A DNA stretch of 64,000 nucleotides from Acetivibrio mesophilus (GTDB taxonomy: Bacteria > Bacillota > Clostridia > Acetivibrionales > Acetivibrionaceae): positions 1 to 64,000 of the forward strand of contig NZ_RLII01000013.1 in assembly GCF_004102745.1 (NCBI RefSeq), in the 5' to 3' direction. A program made the position numbers and the translations under genes. Below the pieces are notes generated by a model. The model saw only the letters and a program-made list of their open reading frames with translations, was not told where the DNA came from and did not search any database. Positions within the stretch are counted from its first letter, which is position 1, and each line of letters opens with the position of its first letter. Shown in pieces: positions 8,454 to 18,097 of this stretch.

Positions 8454-8810
8454 ATGGATAGCTTAAACCTGACTGCCGCTTTAGATGTACTGCTAAAATT
8501 CAGATCTCAGCGCGATTGGAGCAAGTTCCACACCCCAAAGAATCTGGCCATTTCGATTGCAATAGAAGCGGCAGAGCTTATGGAGCATTTCCAATGGAAA
8601 ACCGATGATGAAGCAAAAGAGTATCTTTCTTCATCCAAATTTGACGATGTAAAAGACGAGATTGCCGACATTGCATCATACCTGCTGCTTTTAAGCCATG
8701 ACCTCGGAATTGATCTTAACCAAGCAATTCTCGACAAAGTCAAAAAGAATGAGCTAAAATATCCCGTCGCTAAGTGCCGGGGTAAAAACAATAAATACAA
8801 TGATCTATGA
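8454..8810 (+). CDS. MazG-like nucleotide pyrophosphohydrolase
   Basis: A 118-residue all-alpha NTP pyrophosphatase of the MazG/RS21-C6 (dCTPase-like) group. The metal-binding helices show EAAELMEHFQW at about 44-54 and DEIADI at about 75-80, the paired E-x-x-E and E-x-x-D ligands of the family. Such enzymes clear non-canonical or excess dNTPs in the cytoplasm. It lies 43 bp ahead of pepF and is probably cotranscribed with it. The exact substrate cannot be told from sequence. Confidence 0.88.
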   Translation: MDSLNLTAALDVLLKFRSQRDWSKFHTPKNLAISIAIEAAELMEHFQWKTDDEAKEYLSSSKFDDVKDEIADIASYLLLLSHDLGIDLNQAILDKVKKNELKYPVAKCRGKNNKYNDL

Positions 8811-8853
8811 ACTTAACATTAACAATAAAATTAGTTAAAGGAGGCTCTTTCGT

Positions 8854-10662
8854 ATGCCGGAATTAAAAGCAAAAGTACTTCCCAAAAGAGATGAAATAGA
8901 TAGTAAATACAAATGGAAGCTCGAAGATATATGTGCCAGTATTGATGACTGGGAGAAGGACTTTAGCAAGGTTAAGGAATATGTATCCCAAATAGTTGGG
9001 TTTAAAGGTACTTTGAATAAGGATTCAAATACTCTCCTAGAATGTTTGAAGCTCAGCAACAAGCTAATGTCCATAAACGACAGTGTCTTTGTATATGCAA
9101 GGATGAAAAAGGATGAAAATAACGCAGATTCTACATATCAGAGTCTGGCCGATAAAGCATCTGCCCTTATGACTGAAGCCTATGCTGCTGTATCTTTTAT
9201 TGTCCCTGAAATAATATCTATCCCCGAGGATAAGCTAAATAGCTTTCTTGAAGAGAATAAGGACCTTCAGCTGTACCGCCAATTTTTTCATGAGATTCTG
9301 CGGCAAAAAGAGCATGTACTCTCGGAAAAGGAAGAGGAATTGTTGGCCCTTTCCTCAGAAATGGCCGGCTCTCCAAGAGAAATCTTTACCATGTTCAACA
9401 ATGCAGATATACGGTTTCCTTTTATAAAGGATGAAGATGGTGAAGAAGTGGAACTCACCAAGGGCAGATACGTTAAATTCCTTGAAAGCACGGACAGAAG
9501 AGTCCGCAAAGATGCTTTTGAGGCCCTTTACGACACTTACGGCAAATTCAAAAACACCCTTGCTGCTTCTCTTATCGGTAATATCAAGGCTTCTAAATTC
9601 TATGCCACTTCCGCTAAGTACAGCTCATCCCTTGAGGCTTCTTTAGATGCCGACAATATAAGCGTAGATGTATATGATAATTTAATTGAGACGGTAAATA
9701 AAAACTTACCTCTTCTCCACAGGTATTTGAAGCTAAGGAAAAAAGCTTTAAAGATTGATGAGCTTCATATGTATGACCTATATGTTCCAATTGTTCAAGA
9801 ATCAAATAAGAACATCCCCTATGAAGAGGCCCTAAAGATGGTGGAATCGGGACTGCATCCCTTAGGAGAAGAGTATCTCTCATACCTTAAGGAAGGGTTT
9901 ACAAAAGGCTGGATAGATGTGTATGAAAACCAGGGTAAAACCAGCGGTGCATATTCATGGGGCGCTTATACGACGCACCCTTATGTCCTTTTAAACTACC
10001 AGGGTACAATAAATGATGTCTTTACCCTAGCTCATGAAATGGGCCATGCAATCCACTCCTATTACACCAACAAAACCCAGCCCTATGTTTATTCGGAATA
10101 CAAAATCTTTGTTGCCGAAGTGGCATCAACGGTTAACGAATCCCTGCTTATGAATTACCTTCTTGACAAAACAGCAGATAGAATGGAAAAAGCCTATCTT
10201 TTGAATCATTACCTCGAGCAGTTCCGCGGAACTATCTTCCGACAGGTTATGTTTGCTGAGTTTGAAAAAATAGTTCACTTGAAACATAAAAATGGAGAAC
10301 CCTTGACATCGGAAATCTTAAGCAATATATACTATGACCTTAATAAAAAGTATTTTGAAGCCGAGGTAAACGTAGATAAGGAAATTTCCATGGAATGGGC
10401 AAGAATTCCCCACTTTTATACCAGCTTCTATGTTTACAAATACGCTACCGGCTTTTCATCTGCAACCGCTATATCCAGCATGATACTGAAAGAAGGACAG
10501 CCTGCAGTGGATAGGTATATTAAGTTTTTAAAAAGCGGAAGCGCCGATTACCCCTTAGAGCTTCTTAAAATTGCCGGAGTCGACCTTTCCACACCAAAGC
10601 CAGTACAAGATGCCTTGGATGTATTTGAAAAAATTCTGACCGAACTTGAAGCACTGATATAG
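8854..10662 (+). CDS. pepF: Oligoendopeptidase F, M3 family zinc metallopeptidase
   Basis: A cytoplasmic peptidase of 602 residues, the usual PepF length, that cuts oligopeptides of about 7-17 residues. The zinc motif HEMGH is at residues 394-398 and the third ligand Glu lies in the following helix (SEYKIFVAEVASTVNE region). AAAGGAGG precedes the ATG at 8854. It follows the MazG-like gene and ends in a strong terminator. PepF proteins take part in peptide turnover and sometimes in processing of signal peptides. Confidence 0.95.
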   Translation: MPELKAKVLPKRDEIDSKYKWKLEDICASIDDWEKDFSKVKEYVSQIVGFKGTLNKDSNTLLECLKLSNKLMSINDSVFVYARMKKDENNADSTYQSLADKASALMTEAYAAVSFIVPEIISIPEDKLNSFLEENKDLQLYRQFFHEILRQKEHVLSEKEEELLALSSEMAGSPREIFTMFNNADIRFPFIKDEDGEEVELTKGRYVKFLESTDRRVRKDAFEALYDTYGKFKNTLAASLIGNIKASKFYATSAKYSSSLEASLDADNISVDVYDNLIETVNKNLPLLHRYLKLRKKALKIDELHMYDLYVPIVQESNKNIPYEEALKMVESGLHPLGEEYLSYLKEGFTKGWIDVYENQGKTSGAYSWGAYTTHPYVLLNYQGTINDVFTLAHEMGHAIHSYYTNKTQPYVYSEYKIFVAEVASTVNESLLMNYLLDKTADRMEKAYLLNHYLEQFRGTIFRQVMFAEFEKIVHLKHKNGEPLTSEILSNIYYDLNKKYFEAEVNVDKEISMEWARIPHFYTSFYVYKYATGFSSATAISSMILKEGQPAVDRYIKFLKSGSADYPLELLKIAGVDLSTPKPVQDALDVFEKILTELEALI

Positions 10663-10668
10663 CAGTAT

Positions 10669-10706
10669 ATATTGCGAGTTCTTATACGGCTTTGAACTCG
10701 CAATAT
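10669..10706 (+). terminator. Terminator after pepF
   Basis: ATATTGCGAGTTC and GAACTCGCAATAT form a 13-bp perfect stem with a 12-base loop, followed by TCTTTAATT. Confidence 0.88.
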
Positions 10707-10821
10707 TCTTTAATTGCCCAATTTTCACTATTTCTTGTTCTTCCATACTGTTTTAATTGCTTATAAATTGTTATATACTAATTAATTGAAGTTATAGCTG
10801 TTACTTTAGAGGTGTTAACAT

Positions 10822-13800
10822 ATGAATGTACTTAATGTTCATGATAAAACAATACTCCATCACGCGTCAAACAATGAAACCTATAAAAAGGGCATATTAT
10901 ATAGTCTCAATCATCGGGTAAGGCGCTTTGAATTCGACTATGATAAATTGGTAATCAATGCTGTGGTTAGAGGCTCGGAGGATTATGATGTCTCAATATA
11001 TTTTGACGATAGTGGCGATATCAACGAATACGAGTGCACATGTCCGACCTACTACAGTTACTACGGCGCATGCAAGCATATTGTGGCAGTAATGAAAACG
11101 GCTCAAAGCGAGCTTCTCAAATTCAAATATGGTAACCCTAGGAAACAGAATAAAAATACCTTTGAAGATGTATTTACTTTTTTTGAAGGCTTGTTGGATG
11201 AAAATCCAAGGCAGGAAGTTCAACTAGAAATAACTTACGAATTTAACCGAGATTATTTTAATAGTCATACATCCACACTGGAGCTTAGACTGGGCATCGG
11301 TAAACTGTACATTGTAAAGGATATGAAGGAATTTTTGTCCCACATATACACCAATACACCTTTAGAGTTTGGTAAAAATTTCACTTTTGATCCTGCACAA
11401 CATACGTTTTCTGAAGGGGATCAAAAAATTATCGATATACTTATGGAAATATACGAAAATGAGAAGCTTTTAGAGCAAAGATTTAGATATACTTATCAGG
11501 CAACATCCGGGGTATTCACCGGTAAAAAGGTGCTGCTCTCAACACCATATTTGCTAAGGGTATTTGATGCTTTAAAAAATAAAAACTTTTATGCAAAGGT
11601 ATTGAACAACGGCGAAAAACTTATGTCAATAGCCAATGAGGATCTTCCCCTTGATTTTTCTCTATTCCGTAGAAGCGATAAGGTTTTGCTGCACTTAAAA
11701 TCGTATAGGTCCCTTGTGCCTCTCACCGAGAAAGGGGTTTATTTCTATTACAACGACAGAATATACCACCCTTCCGAAAAACAGCAAAAATACTATATCC
11801 CTTTTATTTCCAAGTTGTTGGACAGCAAAACAGATAGCCTTCCTTTTTCCGCGGCTCAGACAGAAAGATTTGTTTCTGAGGTTCTGCCCCATATTCGCAA
11901 GCTAGGCAACGTTTCCATGGATAAGGAAATAGAGGATAAGCTTGTTAAGGAAGAGCTTGTTTCAAAAATATATTTTGACAAATACAAAGAAGGTATTTGT
12001 GCCGTTATCAATTTTCATTATGGGGAATCGGTTTTAAATCCTTTCTCCGGACAAAATTATATTAATGACCCTGACAAAATAGTCGTAAGGGATATGGAAT
12101 CCGAGAGAAATATCATTGGGATTTTTGAAGCAGCAGAGTTTATTGTGGATAAAAACACAATCTACCTGGTAGATGAGAATAAATTATTTGAGTTTTTGAC
12201 AAATGACCTGCCCCGGCTTCAGGAGTTATCGGAGGTATACTATTCCGATGCATTTAAGAATATCACTGTAAAATTTCCTCCCAGATTTTCCGGTGGAATC
12301 CGCCTCAATCAGGATTCAAATATGCTGGAATTCTCTTTTGATTATGGAGATATTGATGGCAGCGAACTTGAGCATATCTTTTCTTCCATAATAGAAAAAA
12401 GGAAGTTTTACAGGCTCAAGGACGGGTCCTTCTTGCCCCTTGACTTGCCGGAACTTAAAAGTATGAGCAATTTGGTCGAACAGCTTGATATTAAAGGGAA
12501 AGATTTATCCAAAAAGGTTATAGAGCTCCCTAAATATAGAGCCATGTATATTGACAGTCTGCTCCGTGAAGCCAATATGAACGGTATTGAGCGAAGCCTT
12601 GATTTTAAATATATGGTTCAGAATATAAAGGAACCGGGGGATATGGATTTTGAAATCCCAGACAAACTAAAAAATGTTCTAAGGGATTATCAGAAGGTTG
12701 GCTACAAATGGTTTAAAACCCTTGCGTTTTACGGATTATCCGGGATTCTGGCCGATGATATGGGCTTGGGTAAAACCCTTGAAGTTATATCATTTATATT
12801 GTCGGAAAAGGACAATGCAACAGCCCCCTCCCTTGTTGTCGCACCAACTTCCCTTGTATACAACTGGCAGGAGGAAGTCAAAAAATTTGCCCCGGAGCTC
12901 AAGGTCCTGGTTATTTCCGGGTCTGTTTCGGAACGTCATGAGAAGTTTGAGAATATAGGAAATGCTGACATCGTGGTCACTTCCTATCCTTTATTAAGAA
13001 GGGATATTGACCTCTATAAGGATATAAAATTCCAATACTGTTTCCTTGATGAGGCGCAACATATTAAGAATCCCAATACTCTTAATGCCAAAACTGCAAA
13101 GCAAATCAATTCAGGAATGAACTTTGCCCTGACAGGTACCCCTATTGAGAACTCTATCACGGAGCTCTGGTCGATTTTCGACTTTGTTATGCCGGGATAT
13201 CTTTTGTCCCATGCCAAGTTTATTAAAAAGTTTGAGAGCCCGATTATGAAATATTCCGACCAAAATGCTCTAAATGAGCTGGGCAGGCACATACGTCCCT
13301 TTATACTCCGGAGACTGAAAAAGGATGTGTTAAAGGACCTCCCCGAAAAAATTGAAACTAAAATGATCTGTGAAATGACCCCAGAGCAGAAGAAAATTTA
13401 TCTGGCGTATCTTAAGAAAGCGAAAAGTGAAGTTGCTATAGAGCTTCAAACACACGGGTTTGAAAGAAGTCATATAAAAATACTGTCCATACTGACAAGA
13501 CTTCGCCAGATATGCTGCCATCCATCCCTTTTTATTGAGAATTATAACGGTGAAAGCGGGAAAATGCAGCTGTTAGAAGAAATAATGACAGATGCCATTG
13601 ATAGCGGGCACAGGATTTTACTGTTCTCGCAGTTTACAAGCATGCTGGAAATTATAAAGCGGTTCCTTGACCAAAAAGGTATTGAGTATTTTTATTTGGA
13701 TGGTTCTACCAAGTCCGAAGACCGTGTGGAGATGGTTAAGGCCTTCAATCAGGGTACAGGAAAGCTGTTTCTCATTTCTTTAAAAGCGGGAGGTACAGGC

Positions 13801-14067
13801 CTAAACCTTACCGGAGCCGATACAGTAATCCATTTTGACCCATGGTGGAATCCTGCGGTTGAGGATCAGGCCTCGGACCGTGCCCACAGGATAGGACAAA
13901 AGAACGTTGTCCATGTGATGAAGCTTATTACTCAGGGAACAATAGAGGATAAAATCTTTGAGCTTCAGCAGAAGAAAAAGGAAATGATTGATTCCGTCAT
14001 TCAGCCCGGCGAAACCCTTCTTTCCAAAATGTCTGAAAGTGAAATCCGGGAATTGTTTGAGCTTTAG
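10822..14067 (+). CDS. SWIM zinc-finger SNF2-family helicase
   Basis: A DNA-dependent ATPase of 1,081 residues. An N-terminal SWIM finger (CxCPx-n-CxH, about 71-88) is followed by a middle region of unknown fold typical of bacterial SNF2 proteins. The helicase core then starts near 625, with Walker A DMGLGKT (Lys651), a DEAQH box near 743, motif III around LTGTPIENS, and the C-terminal motifs SLKAGGTGLNLTGA and DRAHRIGQ. AGAGGTG precedes the ATG at 10822. It ends 8 bp from the stop of the convergent ABC transporter gene. Bacterial relatives are linked to RNA polymerase recycling and DNA repair; no defence-system partner is present here. Confidence 0.93.
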   Translation: MNVLNVHDKTILHHASNNETYKKGILYSLNHRVRRFEFDYDKLVINAVVRGSEDYDVSIYFDDSGDINEYECTCPTYYSYYGACKHIVAVMKTAQSELLKFKYGNPRKQNKNTFEDVFTFFEGLLDENPRQEVQLEITYEFNRDYFNSHTSTLELRLGIGKLYIVKDMKEFLSHIYTNTPLEFGKNFTFDPAQHTFSEGDQKIIDILMEIYENEKLLEQRFRYTYQATSGVFTGKKVLLSTPYLLRVFDALKNKNFYAKVLNNGEKLMSIANEDLPLDFSLFRRSDKVLLHLKSYRSLVPLTEKGVYFYYNDRIYHPSEKQQKYYIPFISKLLDSKTDSLPFSAAQTERFVSEVLPHIRKLGNVSMDKEIEDKLVKEELVSKIYFDKYKEGICAVINFHYGESVLNPFSGQNYINDPDKIVVRDMESERNIIGIFEAAEFIVDKNTIYLVDENKLFEFLTNDLPRLQELSEVYYSDAFKNITVKFPPRFSGGIRLNQDSNMLEFSFDYGDIDGSELEHIFSSIIEKRKFYRLKDGSFLPLDLPELKSMSNLVEQLDIKGKDLSKKVIELPKYRAMYIDSLLREANMNGIERSLDFKYMVQNIKEPGDMDFEIPDKLKNVLRDYQKVGYKWFKTLAFYGLSGILADDMGLGKTLEVISFILSEKDNATAPSLVVAPTSLVYNWQEEVKKFAPELKVLVISGSVSERHEKFENIGNADIVVTSYPLLRRDIDLYKDIKFQYCFLDEAQHIKNPNTLNAKTAKQINSGMNFALTGTPIENSITELWSIFDFVMPGYLLSHAKFIKKFESPIMKYSDQNALNELGRHIRPFILRRLKKDVLKDLPEKIETKMICEMTPEQKKIYLAYLKKAKSEVAIELQTHGFERSHIKILSILTRLRQICCHPSLFIENYNGESGKMQLLEEIMTDAIDSGHRILLFSQFTSMLEIIKRFLDQKGIEYFYLDGSTKSEDRVEMVKAFNQGTGKLFLISLKAGGTGLNLTGADTVIHFDPWWNPAVEDQASDRAHRIGQKNVVHVMKLITQGTIEDKIFELQQKKKEMIDSVIQPGETLLSKMSESEIRELFEL

Positions 14068-14075
14068 TAACATGA

Positions 14076-15770
14076 CTACGGGAATTTTACTGCCACCTTT
14101 TCTTCTATTTTTTTATCTTTTATCTCATACACAGTTGAGCCATCTACTATAAAATCTTCACTATGAGTTATGATAATAGCAATTTTATCTTTACAAAACT
14201 TTTGAATATTATCTTTTATCATCTGCTCGGTTTGATAATCAAGGCCTGCTGTACCTTCATCAATAATAATTATAGGATTCTCCTGAAGTAATGCCCTCAC
14301 TAATCCCAACCTATGTTTTTGACCGACTGACAAGTTATCACCGAAATCCCCCAGCATCGTATCAAATCCATCAGGAAGATTATTTATATCTTCGAGAATC
14401 GAACACTCCTCACAAGCAGATATAAGTCTATCTTCTGAAACATCCGAGCCTAAAAGCAGATTATTTCTAATTGTATCACGAAAAAGTACAGGCTCCTGCG
14501 GCACCCAAGATATGTACTGAGGTATTTCGTTATTGTCAATGATATCTTTGATACTGATATCATCAAACAGAATTTCTCCGCTTTTTGCAACAATCTTGCC
14601 CAAAATAAGCTTTACCAAAGTTGACTTACCCACACCGCTTCTTCCGACAATATAGTTTATCTTGTTTTTTGCAAAAATTGCACTAGCACCATCAAAAATG
14701 CAATTGCCGTTTTCATATTCAAAAGCAACATTATCAATAGATATTTTTTCAACATGTTTTTTACTTTTTATATCTTTCATATAGCAATTCATATTCTTTT
14801 TATTTTTCATTAATACCAATATGTCAAAAACACAATCTATTGATTTTTTATCATTACTATATTGTGAAGGTATATCAAGAATTTCACTTAACGGACTACT
14901 AAGCATTGAGGCATAGCTAATAAACGAAATTAGTATGCCCAAAGACATTTCACCATTTATTACAAAGAACCCGCCAAGCACCAATATAGTACAATCCATA
15001 AATAGTCTTAATATATTTACAATAGAAAATATGTTCTGTGATATCCTAGTACTCTTTTTATCTTGTCGGTACGACTCATAATATGCATCATTGTATCTGC
15101 TTACCAAGTATTTATCTGCTTTAACAAGAGATAAATCCTTAATATTATATATGATCTCGTTAATCCTTTCCATTACGGTTATGTAGCTTTTTCTAATATT
15201 GGTACTATTTTCTGCTAGTTTATCATTAAATGCTTTTTTAACATAAACAATGACAAATTGAATTGCTATTACTATAAGCCCCAAAGTAGTCTGAAGTTTT
15301 ATCAGAAAAAATAATGATATAATCATTCTTAAAAAAGAGATTAATATGTCTTGAATGTTTCTGGATATAAGGTTTATAAACTTATTTACATCGCTCTTAA
15401 TTAATGTTTCCAACTCGCCTCCGGAAGTACTATTCAAATCTGCTCTAAATGTATTGACATAGTATTTTATAACCTCATTTTTAATATCCCTCTCGACAAT
15501 ATACTGATACTTCAAATTTACCATTGTTTTGGCATATAACATCAACTCATTTATAAAATTGATAGCTAGATATGCCATAACGCCACATATAAGTACTTTT
15601 ACGCTACCTTTATTTATACCATTATCAATAATAACAGCATTTATCATAGGAGAAGAATACGCTACTGCCAATGTCAGCAACGACAAAACAGCAAAACATA
15701 TATTATACTTAAAGTATCTAGTAAATAATTCAAAAACAATTTTCACCTTGGAATACTTACTATTTTTCAT
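14076..15770 (-). CDS. ABC exporter of the peptide-maturation operon
   Basis: A 564-residue half-transporter. Six transmembrane helices lie in the first ~310 residues. The nucleotide-binding domain has Walker A GRSGVGKS, signature LSVGQKHR, and Walker B IIIIDEG followed by an H-loop (THSED). There is no N-terminal C39 peptidase domain, so it exports a peptide that something else has cleaved; the subtilisin-like protein encoded just upstream is the obvious candidate. The two genes overlap by 11 bp (ATGAAAAATAG), with GGTGG ahead of the start, indicating translational coupling. It is the last gene of the operon and converges with the SNF2 gene with only 8 bp between. Confidence 0.9.
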   Translation of the reverse strand: MKNSKYSKVKIVFELFTRYFKYNICFAVLSLLTLAVAYSSPMINAVIIDNGINKGSVKVLICGVMAYLAINFINELMLYAKTMVNLKYQYIVERDIKNEVIKYYVNTFRADLNSTSGGELETLIKSDVNKFINLISRNIQDILISFLRMIISLFFLIKLQTTLGLIVIAIQFVIVYVKKAFNDKLAENSTNIRKSYITVMERINEIIYNIKDLSLVKADKYLVSRYNDAYYESYRQDKKSTRISQNIFSIVNILRLFMDCTILVLGGFFVINGEMSLGILISFISYASMLSSPLSEILDIPSQYSNDKKSIDCVFDILVLMKNKKNMNCYMKDIKSKKHVEKISIDNVAFEYENGNCIFDGASAIFAKNKINYIVGRSGVGKSTLVKLILGKIVAKSGEILFDDISIKDIIDNNEIPQYISWVPQEPVLFRDTIRNNLLLGSDVSEDRLISACEECSILEDINNLPDGFDTMLGDFGDNLSVGQKHRLGLVRALLQENPIIIIDEGTAGLDYQTEQMIKDNIQKFCKDKIAIIITHSEDFIVDGSTVYEIKDKKIEEKVAVKFP

Positions 15771-16698
15771 TTAATCCACCAACATATCCAGTCAAATCGT
15801 ATATTGACTTAAATGCCGAATATTTCATGTTTGTAATGTCAATATTGCACTTAAGCCTTAGGCATATTTCATATATTAATAATCCAAACTCATCAATATT
15901 TTTTACAATACTTCCGAAAAGCAAATTTGAACCATCCTCTGGCACTTCATAGCCTAGTTCTTTAACAATACCTATTATTTTTTCATATACATATTGATAA
16001 TATAATAGATTTTCAGAATTCTCATCTTCAAGGCTATGAATTATATTTGTGCTTGCATCACCGGATTCTAATTTTAACATATTGAGAACGCTTTCAACTC
16101 CAACACTTCCCAATTCAACACACTTCATTACTTTTGCCGCCACAATTGCAGCTGCTTTACTGGTGCCGCTAAACAGCCAAAATTTATTCTCATTCACCGG
16201 AACAAACTCAGGAGTCACATCTCCTAACACTTGAAGGTCTTCTTTATTATTCCAAATCATCACACCACTTAAGCATGCTGCTCTCCCCACTCCAATTACA
16301 CAATCAAGGCATGCAGGAAAAGGATAGACACTTTCTCTATTTGCACCGGCAGCAACAATGATAGTTCCTTCTTTTGTGAGTTTCCTGCAAAGCTCTTCTA
16401 TTCTGCTATGATAAGTTTTATTATGTATAATTAAAGACATCAAAATTACGTCAGCTTTATCTGTCAGCAGTTCTTCTAAAGCTTTAATGATTTTTGCAGC
16501 ACTATCCCCGCCTGATATTACATCATATATATAGTATTCTTTATAGCTGCTGTTATATTTTTCGATAGTGCACACAACCTTAGAGCCATGCCTTACTCCT
16601 GTATTCGAACCGCTAATTTTGCAGTCACTTTTTTTAATGACTATTCCCGGCTTTATATCTTCAATATCTACTCCGTCATCTATCACCGCAATTTTCAT
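15760..16698 (-). CDS. Subtilisin-like (S8) protease with C-terminal acyl-carrier-like domain
   Basis: A 312-residue protein without signal peptide, so it acts in the cytosol. The S8 catalytic set is intact: Asp7 in VIDDGVD, His37 in RHGSK, oxyanion Asn120 in AAGAN, and Ser180 in SGTSKAAA. The protease core ends near 205. Residues about 235-306 have the length and hydrophobic pattern of an acyl carrier protein, but the position of the phosphopantetheine serine is Glu270 in NIDEFGLL. This would be a serine-less ACP-like domain, possibly a docking module. In the operon it most likely removes the leader from the modified precursor. The 14-base gap between AAGGA and the ATG suggests weak initiation. 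The protease call is firm; the ACP-like call is inference. Confidence 0.82.
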   Translation of the reverse strand: MKIAVIDDGVDIEDIKPGIVIKKSDCKISGSNTGVRHGSKVVCTIEKYNSSYKEYYIYDVISGGDSAAKIIKALEELLTDKADVILMSLIIHNKTYHSRIEELCRKLTKEGTIIVAAGANRESVYPFPACLDCVIGVGRAACLSGVMIWNNKEDLQVLGDVTPEFVPVNENKFWLFSGTSKAAAIVAAKVMKCVELGSVGVESVLNMLKLESGDASTNIIHSLEDENSENLLYYQYVYEKIIGIVKELGYEVPEDGSNLLFGSIVKNIDEFGLLIYEICLRLKCNIDITNMKYSAFKSIYDLTGYVGGLNEK

Positions 16699-16764
16699 AA
16701 TAATGCATCAATCCTTCTTTTTGCCCTTTATCACTAATTAACCTTAGTATAATCCCACATATTT

Positions 16765-16798
16765 AATATCTGGCGGATAAAAATGTCCGCCAGATATT
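16765..16798 (-). promoter_or_regulatory. Intercistronic hairpin after the precursor gene
   Basis: AATATCTGGCGGA and TCCGCCAGATATT form a perfect 13-bp stem with an 8-base loop, 35 bp past the stop of the candidate precursor gene and 67 bp before the protease start. The flank on the - strand is not a clean T tract. It fits a partial terminator or 3'-end stabiliser that yields more precursor than enzyme transcript, as is common in peptide operons. Confidence 0.7.
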
Positions 16799-16832
16799 TA
16801 TCAGATAACCAATCACAAAGTGTATGTACTTC

Positions 16833-17075
16833 TTATAGATAAATCGATGTCTTCGGAGTCAATAATCTATAACAATAGAAACCGAAGACATTTAAAATCT
16901 CCCTGATTTCAGCAACGGTTGCAGTTCCATCAACCTTACATCCAGCCCGATTCAAGAATGAATAATCAGCTTGTGTTTTGTTGAAGTATTCTTTGCAATC
17001 ATCATGACATGCCTGTAACTCAACATCAAATTGTTCTTCAATATCCAACATATTTTCAATCTTTTTAATTTTCAT
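16833..17075 (-). CDS. Candidate precursor peptide of the radical SAM operon
   Basis: An 80-residue protein with a strong GGGGAGG 8 bases before its ATG, placed between the two radical SAM genes and the protease/exporter genes. Cysteines are at 23, 27, 46 and 68. The first 22 residues are helical and charged like a leader. The C-terminus is aromatic (FGFYCY at 64-69, ending SIYL). There is no Gly-Gly cleavage site and no repeated Cys-x-n pattern of sactipeptides or ranthipeptides, and I recognise no named precursor family. Its position, size, ribosome binding site and the hairpin that follows support a precursor role. An accessory small protein remains possible. Confidence 0.65.
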   Translation of the reverse strand: MKIKKIENMLDIEEQFDVELQACHDDCKEYFNKTQADYSFLNRAGCKVDGTATVAEIREILNVFGFYCYRLLTPKTSIYL

Positions 17076-17110
17076 TGACTAAACCTCCCCTTTACTTTTT
17101 TTGTGATTGG

Positions 17111-18097
17111 TCAATCATGATATACTTGATAAAACACATTTTCCAATTCACATATCACCGGTGAAGTACCGAGATAATCTCCAGTCAATACTTTATTTAG
17201 TATTTTACACCTGGTGGACGTACAGTATTTACCATATGTGCAACCTCTACATTCTATATTTTCTTTTTGATTTAATTCCATTAATACGGCATTCTTGCTC
17301 TTATCAATGCCGTCTATTATATTGCCTATACTTAAGTCAATATCTCCCACTCCATATGTACACGGATAAACTAACATATCTACATCTATATTGCATTGGA
17401 CAATCCCACCTGCGCATAGACCTTTCTTTGAGATATTATCTTTGAAAAAAGTAATGCTTACATCCTCAGCAACCTCTTTTTCTTTGACTCTAATTAATTC
17501 TGTTTTCAATAATTCAATTTTTTCATCATCCCAATATTTATCAAAGAAGTCCGGGACTGCTACTATATTCTTAAATCCAAGCTCTAAGAGATGCTCTATG
17601 TTATAATAAAAGCTATGCACATTATTGGGTGTAACCGTCATTCTTATCCTTGGATTGAGCCCCATTTCGGCTACCCTTTGAGCATTTTTTACAACTCTTT
17701 CATATGTTCCGTTTCCAAACATGTCTATTCTATTAGAATCATTTGACACCTTATCGCCATCCAAGCTTATAGAAAGATATATTTTATATTCCATAATAGT
17801 ACTTATTATTGATTCATTTAATAAAAGAGCGTTGGTAGTCAATGAATAACGTGCGGGAATATCAAATTCATTTAGTCGATCACAAATTGCTTTTATGATA
17901 TCCAAACGCAACAAGGGTTCCCCACCATGGAAATTAATAGTCAGTTCAGGTTCATTGATACTACTGCACCTAATAAAATCAATAAGTTTTCCTATATTCT
18001 CTTTACTAAAGTCAAGATTTCTTTTTTCGATGCCTTCATAACAATACTTACATCTAAGGTTACACCTTCTGGTAACCCATATATTAAACGCTTTCAT
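17111..18097 (-). CDS. Radical SAM/SPASM peptide maturase B
   Basis: A 328-residue radical SAM enzyme with the 4Fe-4S motif CNLRCKYC (Cys12, 16, 19) and a GGEP-type motif (HGGEPLLRLD). A C-terminal SPASM-type cysteine cluster includes C-AGGIVQ-C, YPC, C-RG-C and later Cys. It has no N-terminal recognition domain of its own. The start at 18097 follows GGGGGAACT and lies inside the 3' end of the preceding maturase gene (14-bp overlap), so the two enzymes are translationally coupled. The likely job is a thioether, C-C or other radical cross-link on the precursor encoded 35 bp downstream. The bond type cannot be predicted from sequence. Confidence 0.88.
   Translation of the reverse strand: MKAFNIWVTRRCNLRCKYCYEGIEKRNLDFSKENIGKLIDFIRCSSINEPELTINFHGGEPLLRLDIIKAICDRLNEFDIPARYSLTTNALLLNESIISTIMEYKIYLSISLDGDKVSNDSNRIDMFGNGTYERVVKNAQRVAEMGLNPRIRMTVTPNNVHSFYYNIEHLLELGFKNIVAVPDFFDKYWDDEKIELLKTELIRVKEKEVAEDVSITFFKDNISKKGLCAGGIVQCNIDVDMLVYPCTYGVGDIDLSIGNIIDGIDKSKNAVLMELNQKENIECRGCTYGKYCTSTRCKILNKVLTGDYLGTSPVICELENVFYQVYHD

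Noticed and set aside
10822-14067. SNF2 helicase as part of a defence system
   Set aside because: No nuclease, methylase or other defence partner adjoins it, and its domain order is that of common stand-alone SWIM/SNF2 proteins.
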